A DNA stretch of 20,819 nucleotides from SHLQ01 sp047638715 (lineage in GTDB: Bacteria > Actinomycetota > Acidimicrobiia > Acidimicrobiales > SHLQ01), in contig JBLIMK010000073.1 in NCBI GenBank assembly GCA_047638715.1, positions 1 through 20,819 of the forward strand. Direction: 5' to 3'. The translations under genes and the position numbers were made by a program. Shown here piece after piece: positions 14,023 through 20,819 of the stretch. Each line of letters begins with the position of its first letter. The first letter of the stretch is position 1. The notes under the pieces are model-generated. The model did not search any database. It was not told the DNA's origin and saw only the letters and a list, made by a program, of their open reading frames with translations.

Positions 14023-16107
14023 ATGCGGCGGCAGATATCGACAATGAGCGGCGGTTTGCGCCAGTCTCAAATTAGCGTCGATGAGACCATCGTCCGGATC
14101 GCCCCGGGGCCGGCGCATGCTCTGGCCAATGCGTACCGGCGGGCGGGTGGTCGGTTGCAAGAAGCCGACCTCGCACTCGACCCCCTCGTCCGCCAAGCTG
14201 GCGACTTGCTCGAACAGTTCGTCGAGCGTCCACTTTTTGGTGAGCTGGGAGTCCTGCTTGGAGACGACGCCACCGACCTGCAATGGCGAATCGACTATCT
14301 CGAAGCAACGGACGGGATCGAGACACGACTGAGCTACCTGCGCGCTTTGACGCCTCTCGCTTCATGGTGGATGCGAGACGCAAGCGACGTAACGCCGACC
14401 GAACTCGCCGTCTTGCTCGCTCATGTCGAAGACCCAACCGAGCTCGAACGAGTGCTCGACTGGATGTTCGCAACCGGCGCTTTCGAGAGTGGTGGGCTCC
14501 TGCGGGGCCAACCAGAAATTCCGTCTCGGTTTCGTGGTCTGTTTGCCTCTGTGCTGAGCACGGCGTACAACTCGGGTTGGAGACCCGACGACGGCGAGGT
14601 TCCGCCGTGGCTAGCGGCCGGGATGGCCCAGCACGGTGATCTTTCGGATGCCTCCTTCGTCGAACTGGGCCGGTTGGCGTTGAGGAATGACGACGGCCTT
14701 GGGAATTCAGCGAAGCCAAATCCGTTCGGGGTCGATAGAGAGCAGGGAGAATTTGGTCCCTTCGCCGCAGGGTTTGTAGCGCAGCCACATCTGGGCCGCT
14801 CGTTCATCGAGAGCCTGATGAGCGACTTCGACCGCACCGGCGACACGCTCATCAACATGCACGAGGATGGCTCGCCCCGCGCCGCGCAGTTGGCCGACAT
14901 CGTAGGGGTTGTTGGCACCTCGGGCACGGAGCTCGAACGGACGGCGTTCGTCGACCGCTTGGTGCGCACGATCAATGCCGACGGCGACACGAACGAGCCC
15001 GTGTTCTGGGCGACGTGGGCCGTGCATGCCGAGCTCGCTCTCGAGCACGACATCGTGACCACGGGCCCAACGTTCGACGTTCATCGCTTGCTGCCGGACT
15101 CGCTTCGGCCAGCTTGGGAGCAGACGTGGCACAACGCGGTCACTCCGTATGTGTTGAACAAGACCTTCGAGTTCGTCAACGAGACAAAGGCGAAGGCCGA
15201 ATTGCTGGATGATGTCACGAATCCGGGGAAGGCCGTTCTCGACTGGGCCGCGGAGCGTTATGGGCCGACGTCTCCGGGCAACGATGCCGGGGGCACGTAC
15301 ACGACCCGACCCAAGTCGGACTTCCACGGGCTTCGCTGGCACTTCTCCGACGCCGACCGAGGACGCAATGTGATTACGCACGCTTTGCTCGATAGCTCGA
15401 ACCGCGGCGACATCTTCGAGGACGAATTCGCGATCATCGACCACGGCATCGGCGCCAACGGCAAACCCACCTACACGATCAACCTTCCTGGGGTGATCGA
15501 CCTGAGCGACCCGGTGGCGGGCTTCGACCCCGTACATTCCTCGGTGCGCGACATGGATCAAGCGGCGTTGCGTTCGGCCACGAGCAGCAGGGTGGAGGAC
15601 AACCTGTATGCCCAGATGGTGATTCGGGCGTTGGCAACAAACGACATTCCACTCGGTTCAAACTTGATGATCGTGGGACACAGCTTCGGTGCCGACGCAG
15701 CGGCAGACCTCGCAGCCAACACCTGGTTCACCGCTTCGTACAACGTCACTCACGTAGTGGCGGCCGGCTACGACTCGGCACCGCAACTCGCCCACATCAG
15801 CCCCGACATCGATGTGCTCGTCCTCCAGAACGAGGACGACAAGGCGATCTTGCTCGAGGCCTCGCAGCGTTCGGCGGCGATGTCGCTGGAGTCGGTATCG
15901 ATCAACACCTTTGCGCACGAGGTGCGTGAATTTGATGGTGGCTGGGGCACCGACATTGGCCACCACCAAGATCGTTACATCAACTACCTCGAAGAAAGTG
16001 ACGATGCGGAACTGACCCGTTTCTACGAATCGGTGGCAGCGGTTGGATACGGTGATTCGGGCACATCCGTCGCTATCGACGTCACCCTCGACGAAAGCCT
16101 CCGTTAA
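14023..16107 (+). CDS. Large alpha/beta-hydrolase-like protein with helical N-terminal region
   Basis: I do not recognise the full 694-residue protein. The C-terminal third looks like an alpha/beta hydrolase or lipase: MIVGHSFGADAAADLA gives the nucleophile elbow with Ser554. VLVLQNEDDKAI (Asp605/606) and DIGHHQDRYINYL (His647/648) are candidates for the acid and His of the triad. The first ~150 residues are predominantly helical (ALANAYRRAGGRLQEADLA) and recall ESX/WXG-like targeting regions of actinobacterial proteins, without a WXG motif. No signal peptide or membrane segment is seen. GGTGAG eight bases before the ATG at 14023 supports this start. It is followed after three bases by a lipoprotein gene. 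An ordinary cytosolic esterase, or a type VII-like secreted lipase, are both possible. Confidence 0.75.
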   Translation: MRRQISTMSGGLRQSQISVDETIVRIAPGPAHALANAYRRAGGRLQEADLALDPLVRQAGDLLEQFVERPLFGELGVLLGDDATDLQWRIDYLEATDGIETRLSYLRALTPLASWWMRDASDVTPTELAVLLAHVEDPTELERVLDWMFATGAFESGGLLRGQPEIPSRFRGLFASVLSTAYNSGWRPDDGEVPPWLAAGMAQHGDLSDASFVELGRLALRNDDGLGNSAKPNPFGVDREQGEFGPFAAGFVAQPHLGRSFIESLMSDFDRTGDTLINMHEDGSPRAAQLADIVGVVGTSGTELERTAFVDRLVRTINADGDTNEPVFWATWAVHAELALEHDIVTTGPTFDVHRLLPDSLRPAWEQTWHNAVTPYVLNKTFEFVNETKAKAELLDDVTNPGKAVLDWAAERYGPTSPGNDAGGTYTTRPKSDFHGLRWHFSDADRGRNVITHALLDSSNRGDIFEDEFAIIDHGIGANGKPTYTINLPGVIDLSDPVAGFDPVHSSVRDMDQAALRSATSSRVEDNLYAQMVIRALATNDIPLGSNLMIVGHSFGADAAADLAANTWFTASYNVTHVVAAGYDSAPQLAHISPDIDVLVLQNEDDKAILLEASQRSAAMSLESVSINTFAHEVREFDGGWGTDIGHHQDRYINYLEESDDAELTRFYESVAAVGYGDSGTSVAIDVTLDESLR

Positions 16108-16110
16108 GCC

Positions 16111-16524
16111 ATGATTCGCCTCGTCGCATTCTGTTTCGTCCTGTTGGGCCTCAGCGCGTGCACCGATGACGCGCCGTCGCAAACCGAGTTCAATGAACAG
16201 CTCGACGGCGTGCCTTCCGATCAAGAATCTTTTGACCTCGAGGTCGTCAGCTGCGTCAACGATGGGGAGTTCGTTCGCTACACATGGCGCTTATCCAACC
16301 TGTCAGACGAGAGAAGGACATTCGCCTTCGATCCATACTTCACAGACCTCAAAGGCAAGGAAGAGAAGGCGCCCCGAGAGCTCGTAGGTGAGTCCGTTGA
16401 CACAGGTGCCTATGTGCAATGGGACGGCGGCGTCGGCGGCGGCGAACGCTTTCCGATCGGTGATGTCGAATGTCGGTTCGAAGTGGTCGACTCGGTCCTT
16501 GGCGCCTTTCGGGACGAAGGCTGA
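16111..16524 (+). CDS. Small putative lipoprotein downstream of the hydrolase
   Basis: This 137-residue protein has a short lipoprotein signal ending in the lipobox LSAC, with the modified Cys at residue 17. The mature part is acidic and beta-rich (VRYTWRLSNLSDERRTFAF, then ECRFEVVDS) and carries two further Cys that could form a disulfide. It resembles a small immunoglobulin-like or FxLYD-like domain, but I cannot name a family. The start lies three bases after the stop of the hydrolase gene, so the two are translated from one transcript. Membrane-anchored lipoproteins paired with secreted lipases can be immunity factors or chaperones; that is inference from position only. Confidence 0.82.
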   Translation: MIRLVAFCFVLLGLSACTDDAPSQTEFNEQLDGVPSDQESFDLEVVSCVNDGEFVRYTWRLSNLSDERRTFAFDPYFTDLKGKEEKAPRELVGESVDTGAYVQWDGGVGGGERFPIGDVECRFEVVDSVLGAFRDEG

Positions 16525-16532
16525 CATTTCCC

Positions 16533-16751
16533 ATGGCTAAACGACCGGTGCACGACTTCTGGGCGAACGCGGAAACCCGCATGATCCAGCCCTATCAAGC
16601 GAACAAGACCTACCTGTGTCCCGGGTGCAATCGCGACATCCCGCCGGGCACGGGCCATATCGTTGCCGTGCCGCCCGAAGCGGTCGACCTTCGCCGGCAC
16701 TGGCACCGCGGGTGCTGGACGGGGCGCTCGACTCGTCAACCCAGGGGTTAG
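16533..16751 (+). CDS. Small zinc-ribbon-like protein
   Basis: This 72-residue basic protein has probable zinc ligands Cys29-x2-Cys32 (CPGC), His42, and His56-x-His58-x2-Cys61 (RRHWHRGCW). The CPGC-to-HWHxxCW layout recurs in small actinobacterial proteins of unknown function, sometimes labelled ATP/GTP-binding without evidence. The ATG at 16533 lies 12 bases after GAAGG (16516-16520) and nine bases after the lipoprotein stop. A longer frame to 16470 would overlap the lipoprotein gene and is not favoured. The stop is followed almost directly by the GGCT-like gene. Nucleic-acid or protein binding is plausible; no function is established. Confidence 0.8.
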   Translation: MAKRPVHDFWANAETRMIQPYQANKTYLCPGCNRDIPPGTGHIVAVPPEAVDLRRHWHRGCWTGRSTRQPRG

Positions 16752-16754
16752 TTG

Positions 16755-17390
16755 ATGTCACGACCAGAACGTGTTTGGTACGCCGCCTTTGGATCGAACC
16801 TGTGGAGCGAACGCTTCCGTGTGTACCTGGAGGGCGGCACGGCGAAGGACTCCCACGGATCATCGCCAGGGGCTCGAGACGCAACCCCGCCTACGAAGTC
16901 CGAGACACGCTTCTGTGCGTATCAGCTGATGTTCGGAGGGGTCGCAGCGCGCTGGTCGGGCGGAGGTGTTGCCTTTCTCGGCAGTGAACGCGGCGACCAT
17001 CACACGGCCCTTCGGCTCTACAACGTCACGGCCGAGCAATACGAAGACGTGGTGAAACAAGAGAACGCCATGGACGCGACGGTCGACGTAGATTTCGGCC
17101 GTGCTGTGGCGGAGTCGTACCTCGACGTTGTTCCGAACCGATATGGGCGCGTACTTCATCTCGGCCAGCACGAGGACGGGTTCGACATCTTCACGATCAC
17201 GACCTCCTCCGCGCCCGAGATCAATGCTCCGCACCACACCTATGTCCGCACGATCGCGAACGGACTCCTCGAAACCCACGACGGTTCGAGCTTCGATATG
17301 GCCGACCTCGCCGCCGTCCGCCGTCAGCTCGAACTAGCGGCGGGTATGGCCAACTTCAGCAACGGCGATTGGGCCCACGTTGCTGAGTAG
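16755..17390 (+). CDS. Gamma-glutamylcyclotransferase-like (GGCT-fold) protein
   Basis: The 211-residue protein begins with VWYAAFGSNLWSERFRVYLEGG, the phosphate-binding-like YxxxGSNL loop of the GGCT fold, with Tyr9 and Gly13-Ser-Asn-Leu16. A following segment (PPTKSETRFCAYQLMFGG, then WSGGGVAFL) is typical of an actinobacterial branch often mislabelled histone deacetylase. VVKQENAMD supplies a Glu where members have the candidate catalytic acid. True substrates of this branch are unknown, so the enzyme name should not be taken literally. The ATG at 16755 has CCAGGGG seven bases upstream; the TTG just before it is less likely. The stop codon lies inside a short tandem duplication. Confidence 0.8.
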   Translation: MSRPERVWYAAFGSNLWSERFRVYLEGGTAKDSHGSSPGARDATPPTKSETRFCAYQLMFGGVAARWSGGGVAFLGSERGDHHTALRLYNVTAEQYEDVVKQENAMDATVDVDFGRAVAESYLDVVPNRYGRVLHLGQHEDGFDIFTITTSSAPEINAPHHTYVRTIANGLLETHDGSSFDMADLAAVRRQLELAAGMANFSNGDWAHVAE

Positions 17391-17432
17391 CTGCGTCGCC
17401 GAGTAGCTGGATCGCCCGGTAGCCGATGCTGC
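17385..17432 (+). repeat. Short tandem duplication (16-base unit) across the stop of the GGCT-like gene
   Basis: GAGTAGCTGCGTCGCC at 17385-17400 is followed directly by GAGTAGCTGGATCGCC at 17401-17416, with two mismatches. A more degenerate third unit may follow to 17432. The first unit contains the TAG stop of the gene, and the array reaches the 3' end of the convergent SEC-C gene. Confidence 0.75.
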
Positions 17433-17433
17433 G

Positions 17434-17847
17434 TTAGCTCGTTGCGGCCAACTCTGGTCCGCAACAGGCCTTGTACTTGCGGCCCGACTGGCACCAGCAT
17501 GGATCGTTCCGAGTGGGTGGCCATGGAATCGCTCCACCGCTGCGGGCCACGTTGGCACCCATGGTTCCGCGGAACCGAGCGTCGCCGCCTTCGTCGCCGT
17601 ACTCGGCAACGAGATCGTCGACGTTCAGCGGCGCAACGTCAGGGCTACCTTGCTCCCCCGCCGTGCTCGCCTTCAGGTGCGACTCGACCTTGCGGCTGTA
17701 GTCGCCATGATCTGCGGGCATCGTGTCGAGCAGCGCGGGCCAGAGCTCGATTGCCCGCGCCCACTCGTCCTTTGGGAACCATGCGAGCGCCCACACGGTG
17801 ACCTTGCCCTCGCGCTCTGTCTCCGAGTCGAAATCGAACAGCTCCAT
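17434..17847 (-). CDS. SEC-C metal-binding motif protein
   Basis: This 137-residue protein ends with a SEC-C zinc motif, Cys117-x-Cys119-x8-Cys128-Cys129 (NDPCWCQSGRKYKACCG), the same type as at the C-terminus of SecA. One change is notable: the usual Gly after the second Cys is Gln here. The first 70 residues (LFDFDSETEREGKVTVWALAWFPKDEWARAIELWPALL) look like a small alpha/beta domain found in other stand-alone SEC-C proteins; its role is unknown. The ATG at 17847 gives a complete protein and no strong ribosome binding site is seen. It is 42 bases downstream of the small zinc-ribbon gene on the same strand, so an operon of two zinc proteins is likely. Confidence 0.85.
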   Translation of the reverse strand: MELFDFDSETEREGKVTVWALAWFPKDEWARAIELWPALLDTMPADHGDYSRKVESHLKASTAGEQGSPDVAPLNVDDLVAEYGDEGGDARFRGTMGANVARSGGAIPWPPTRNDPCWCQSGRKYKACCGPELAATS

Positions 17848-17889
17848 ACGTCGAGGGTACCGACCTGCGCTGATGGCTGGAACAGGTTG

Positions 17890-18039
17890 TTACCGACCGA
17901 TCGGTTCACCAAACGCGGTGCAGTCGGCGTTTTCGCAGCTGGACGGCTCGCCGGGCATTTCGGGCGGCAACGCGCTCACTCCGCAGAAGTCGCAGATCGG
18001 CGATTCGTCGCCATTGGTCGTGTCCCACATGTTGCTCAT
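17890..18039 (-). CDS. 49-residue zinc-ribbon protein
   Basis: Reading the minus strand from ATG at 18039 to TAA at 17890 gives 49 residues starting MSNMWDTTNGDESP. It has two Cys pairs, ICDFC (Cys16, Cys19) and SCENADC (Cys35, Cys40), suggesting one zinc site. The separation, the Pro-rich turn between the pairs (LPPEMPGEPS) and the close placement before the SEC-C gene support a real gene rather than chance. No good ribosome binding site is seen; the second Met (residue 4) is an alternative start. Function unknown. It fills most of the interval between the SEC-C gene and the divergent lipoprotein gene. Confidence 0.68.
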   Translation of the reverse strand: MSNMWDTTNGDESPICDFCGVSALPPEMPGEPSSCENADCTAFGEPIGR

Positions 18040-18135
18040 GGGACACATCGTAGAGACACGGTCGCCCAGGGAACGGGTAGAAGGCGGTAGATCGTTCTTG
18101 GTCCGGGGCTCCTCAAGCGAGCCTCCGCCGTGGGC

Positions 18136-18141
18136 GATACT
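18136..18141 (+). promoter_or_regulatory. -10-like box at the lipoprotein gene (possible leaderless transcript)
   Basis: GATACT, five of six matches to TATACT, ends five bases before the ATG at 18147. No ribosome binding site is seen there. Transcription would then begin at or next to the ATG. No clear -35 box is seen. Confidence 0.4.
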
Positions 18142-18146
18142 TGGTC

Positions 18147-18779
18147 ATGGCGCGCCATGGTGGACTTCGCGGATCGAATCGACGCGGAACCCAGGCATTC
18201 CTCGTTTCGATCGTCGCCGTTCTCTCCCTGCTGGCAGCAGCGTGTGTCTCGGAGAGGCCGACACTCGTTTCAGTAGATCCGGCTAGCGAAAGCGATACGG
18301 CCGACGCAGCGGTGGCTGACCACAGCGCGCCAATTGCAGTCGACGAACCGTTCTCTGTTCAGGTTCAACGCGAACATGTGCTGGGCGGAACGTGGACCCT
18401 CAGCGACACCCCGGGTGTTTCTGAGGAGGCGTTGTTCATCTTTCATGGTTCGCGGAGCGAGCCGCAGCTAGTGATCGAGGATGTATGCGGCTTCGGTCAG
18501 CATCGTCTCGTCGACCTCGGCGATCGCTTTGAGATTGTCGAGGTCGAATGGAACGGCTGTGAGGGTGAGCCGCTCCGCGAAGCGTTCCGGCGAAGCAACA
18601 CGTTCTCGGCCGTGGCATCGGGTGAGAAATTCAACTCGCTCGCGATCAGCGCTGGCAGCCTGAACCTCACATTGCGGCTGCTCCAGCGGCTCGGGTTCTC
18701 CCCTAACGAGGACGGAAGTCCGGTCTGGAAGCTCGAGGTCGAAGACGTATTTCTCGCCGAGAGCTCATCGAGCCGCTAA
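18147..18779 (+). CDS. Putative lipoprotein, possibly META/HslJ-like
   Basis: The 210-residue protein has a basic N-region (RGSNRRGTQ), a hydrophobic helix and the lipobox LAAAC with Cys33. After an acidic linker of about 35 residues, the mature domain starts with VLGGTWTLSDTPG, reminiscent of the GxWxL opening of META/HslJ domains, and has two Cys (DVCGFG and WNGCEG), which may pair. The similarity is weak and I would not assign a function. The ATG at 18147 is preferred to the TTG at 18141 because of the -10-like box just upstream. Its last 15 bases overlap the end of the convergent TetR remnant. Confidence 0.78.
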   Translation: MARHGGLRGSNRRGTQAFLVSIVAVLSLLAAACVSERPTLVSVDPASESDTADAAVADHSAPIAVDEPFSVQVQREHVLGGTWTLSDTPGVSEEALFIFHGSRSEPQLVIEDVCGFGQHRLVDLGDRFEIVEVEWNGCEGEPLREAFRRSNTFSAVASGEKFNSLAISAGSLNLTLRLLQRLGFSPNEDGSPVWKLEVEDVFLAESSSSR

Positions 18780-19244
18780 GCCATTGATCAGCATTGTGGC
18801 TAACTGATCGATGAGATCAAGTAATGGTGCCGTCTTCGTGTCCGTCTTGTCGGCAACAGTTTGCAGGCCCGACGACAACACGGCGAGCCCATGCACTGCT
18901 GACCAGGTCATCGTCGCGGCCGACTCGACATCGAGGTCAGGGTTGATTGCGTCGCGAATGTCGACGATCGCAGCAAGGAGATGCTCGTAGGCCCCAACAG
19001 ATGCGCTGGCGAAGCTCTCGTCGTCCTTGTTGATGAGTTCGTTGCCGCACATGACGCCGAAGTGGCCCGGATACTCGACTGCGGTCGAGACGTACGCCTT
19101 CCCGCAGGCGTTGAGGCGCTCGATGGGATCGTCCAACCGGGCAACCGCCTTGTCAAACGCGTGGTTGAGCTGCCGGAACCCCTCGGTGGCGACGGAGGTG
19201 AGCTTGACAAGACCTGTTCCACCCTCCAGAAACGAGACCCCCAT
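18765..19244 (-). pseudogene. TetR-family regulator lacking the DNA-binding domain
   Basis: The minus-strand frame encodes the ligand-binding part of a TetR regulator of the WHG type: ATEGFRQLNHAFDKAV, DPIERLNACGKAYVSTAVEYPG, and TMTWSAVHGLAVLSSGL with the W-x2-VHG motif. A full protein of about 200 residues would start with a helix-turn-helix region of about 45-50 residues before FLEGGTGL, but none is found in any minus-strand frame upstream. The only start available is the ATG at 19244, whose bases overlap the ATG (19243) of the divergent MMPL gene. The protein would be 159 residues and unable to bind DNA in the usual way. The break lies close to 19235-19245. A C-terminal-domain-only protein that titrates ligand or partner is an alternative. 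Confidence 0.7.
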
Positions 19245-20819
19245 GAGCACTCGGCTCACTACAATCATTTCGACGCTCGAACGACGCTCTGGCCGAATGG
19301 TTGCGGCGATTGCGGTGATCACCGCGTTGCTCACCATCCCTTTCCTCACGATGGCGCCCGAGACTTCGGCATCGACCGAACCGAGCGGCGACATATTCAC
19401 GGCGCGAGACCTGATCGATGAGAGCTTCGTCTCCGCAATTCACCCCACCCTGATCATCGCCGAGCATGAAAGTGGCGACGTGCTCACGGTCGATGCGCTT
19501 GGATCTTTGCTCGAGGCCGAGGATGAGTTGCGAGGCGACGCCGCTCTCGGCTCCACACTCGTGTCGATATTCGATGCCGAGTCAGGCAGTGATGTGAACG
19601 GAGTGCTCACCCTGGCCGATCTCGTCGACGCCGAACTTCAATTGGAGGGCACGGACGGCATCAGGGCCGCAACCGACGCACAGGTGAGTCGGGTTGGCAG
19701 CGCCATCATCGATCGACTTGGAGAGCGGTCGCAGATCGTCGGCATCTCGGCACAATCGTCGCGAGATGTCGATGGGTGGACCGTGCCAGCCCTCTCCCTG
19801 GTCGTGCTATCGGACAACGAGGTTCTCGGGTTCGGGAATACGTCGGTGAATCTTGGTCGATCGACCGACATCGAGGAGTTCGATCGAGACGTCCAAGCGA
19901 TGTTTCGAGGACCGAGCTGGCAGGCCAATGGTGTGGCCATCGACGTCAACTTGAACTCAGAAGAACAGGGCGCCGTGGCGGGACCATTCATTGGCTTGAC
20001 CATCCTGGCGGTTCTCGTTCTGGTCGGACTGACCTTTCGTAGCTATTGGATTCTGGCGACGGTGAGTGTGTCGTTTCTGGCTCTGATCATCTGGCTCAAG
20101 GGCATCAGCAACCTGCTCGGTTTCAAGGACGATCTCGTGCTCGCTCTCATCGTGCCGGTGGCGATGATCAGCTTTGGCGTCGACTTCGCGTTTCATTCGT
20201 TAGGTCGATATCGGGAGGAACGGGTCGAGGGCAGGACGAGCGGCCCGGCGATCGTCGCTGGCATGACGGCGGTGTCTGGTGCCCTACTGCTCGCACTGAC
20301 TTCCGATGCCATGGCGTTCCTCGCGAACCTCACGTCGGGCATCGAATCGATCAACCAGTTCGGCTTCGGCGCTGCGATTGCACTTGCGTCGGCGTACCTG
20401 CTGCTCGGTGTTGCCGCCCCGAGTGTGGTGGCCAAAATCGAAGGAGCCGTCCCGGTTCCGCACCTTGGGCGTCGATCGACCGGCCTTCGCATCGCAGGGG
20501 GTGTCGCCGCAGCATCGATGACGATGACCTCAGTACTCCTACTCGTGTTCGTGCTCCCCTGGCTCGGGGCGATCCTCGCGGTGTTCACGATCATCTTGAT
20601 CCTCGCGCTTCCCTACGTGGTGCAGGGGCGCAAGCACCACGGCGATCGCTGCCGTCTTCGCTCTGCAAGTCCCAGCTGCTTCCGACGTCGAAGCTGCGTT
20701 CGAGAGCGAGTTCATGGCGGACATCGTGTCTCGGCAGACCGGCGTGTTGCTCACCGACACGAACAACGATCAGATCCCCGATTCGGCAGAACACGCACTC
20801 GAGCCCATAGCGTCGGCGA
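19243..20819 (+). CDS. MMPL/RND superfamily exporter (3' partial, apparent frameshift near 20625)
   Basis: This open frame from ATG 19243 encodes a predicted RND exporter of the MMPL/HAE3 type, moving lipids or amphiphiles outward by proton drive. Residues 19-36 form the first membrane helix. An extracytoplasmic domain of about 210 residues follows. A helix bundle then starts at residue 247 (GPFIGLTILAVLVLVG) and contains ISFGVDFAFHSLGRYREE, the MMPL signature in the fourth helix. After VVQGRKH (residue 461 onward) the frame turns into Arg-rich nonsense. The +1 frame continues as TTAIAAVFALQVPAASDVEAAF and stays open to the window end. Removing one G from GGGG at 20625-20628 restores the frame. 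This is either a sequencing error or a real break. No strong ribosome binding site is seen. Confidence 0.82.
   Translation, partial: MSTRLTTIISTLERRSGRMVAAIAVITALLTIPFLTMAPETSASTEPSGDIFTARDLIDESFVSAIHPTLIIAEHESGDVLTVDALGSLLEAEDELRGDAALGSTLVSIFDAESGSDVNGVLTLADLVDAELQLEGTDGIRAATDAQVSRVGSAIIDRLGERSQIVGISAQSSRDVDGWTVPALSLVVLSDNEVLGFGNTSVNLGRSTDIEEFDRDVQAMFRGPSWQANGVAIDVNLNSEEQGAVAGPFIGLTILAVLVLVGLTFRSYWILATVSVSFLALIIWLKGISNLLGFKDDLVLALIVPVAMISFGVDFAFHSLGRYREERVEGRTSGPAIVAGMTAVSGALLLALTSDAMAFLANLTSGIESINQFGFGAAIALASAYLLLGVAAPSVVAKIEGAVPVPHLGRRSTGLRIAGGVAAASMTMTSVLLLVFVLPWLGAILAVFTIILILALPYVVQGRKHHGDRCRLRSASPSCFRRRSCVRERVHGGHRVSADRRVAHRHEQRSDPRFGRTRTRAHSVG

Noticed and set aside
17650..18286. Plus-strand frames opposite the SEC-C and mini-ribbon genes
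   Set aside because: They have no motifs, whereas the minus strand shows paired cysteine motifs.
20755..20790. Calcium-binding repeat (DTNNDQIPDSAE) after the frameshift in the exporter
   Set aside because: It is a single copy resembling a thrombospondin type 3 motif, within a domain cut by the window end; too little to call.

Overview
The window is a gene-dense, high-GC stretch, probably from an actinobacterium, perhaps of the Acidimicrobiia/Ilumatobacter type. This is inferred from GTG starts, start-proximal -10-like boxes, TetR/MMPL and SEC-C style genes and acidic proteins; no marker gene fixes the taxon. There are no rRNA or complete tRNA genes, insertion sequences or CRISPR arrays. Almost every interval is coding, and no gene-free stretch exceeds about 160 bases.

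Region 1 (1-4260) is a cobalamin uptake and nucleotide-loop assembly block: the end of a BtuD/FecE-type ABC ATPase, cobO, cobU, an unexpected acidic lipoprotein gene, cobT and cobS. Together they would import a corrinoid, adenosylate it, activate the aminopropanol arm, make alpha-ribazole phosphate and join the two. Region 2 (4365-9258) holds separate metabolic genes: an acyl-CoA synthetase followed by two hairpins, a DUF2277 gene with an aldo/keto reductase, a short remnant of a 1-Cys peroxiredoxin, a Gfo/Idh/MocA oxidoreductase on the minus strand and a MOSC-domain protein.

Region 3 (9357-12632) contains a soluble reductive-dehalogenase-like (RdhA family) iron-sulfur protein, a family that uses cobalamin, followed by leuC and leuD of leucine synthesis. 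Region 4 (12719-16524) has a fatty-acid desaturase, a 4.5-copy tandem repeat of a 23-base unit that starts exactly at the desaturase stop codon, and a two-gene unit of a large unfamiliar alpha/beta-hydrolase-like protein plus a small lipoprotein.

Region 5 (16533-18779) is a set of small genes: a zinc-ribbon protein, a GGCT-like protein, a minus-strand pair of a 49-residue zinc ribbon and a SEC-C protein, and another lipoprotein. Region 6 (18765-20819) has a TetR-type regulator without its DNA-binding half, next to an MMPL/RND exporter gene that runs off the window and carries an apparent one-base frameshift.

The points most worth following are the RdhA-like enzyme near B12 genes, the hydrolase/lipoprotein pair, the tandem repeats that begin at stop codons, and the several broken genes (peroxiredoxin tail, TetR, MMPL).
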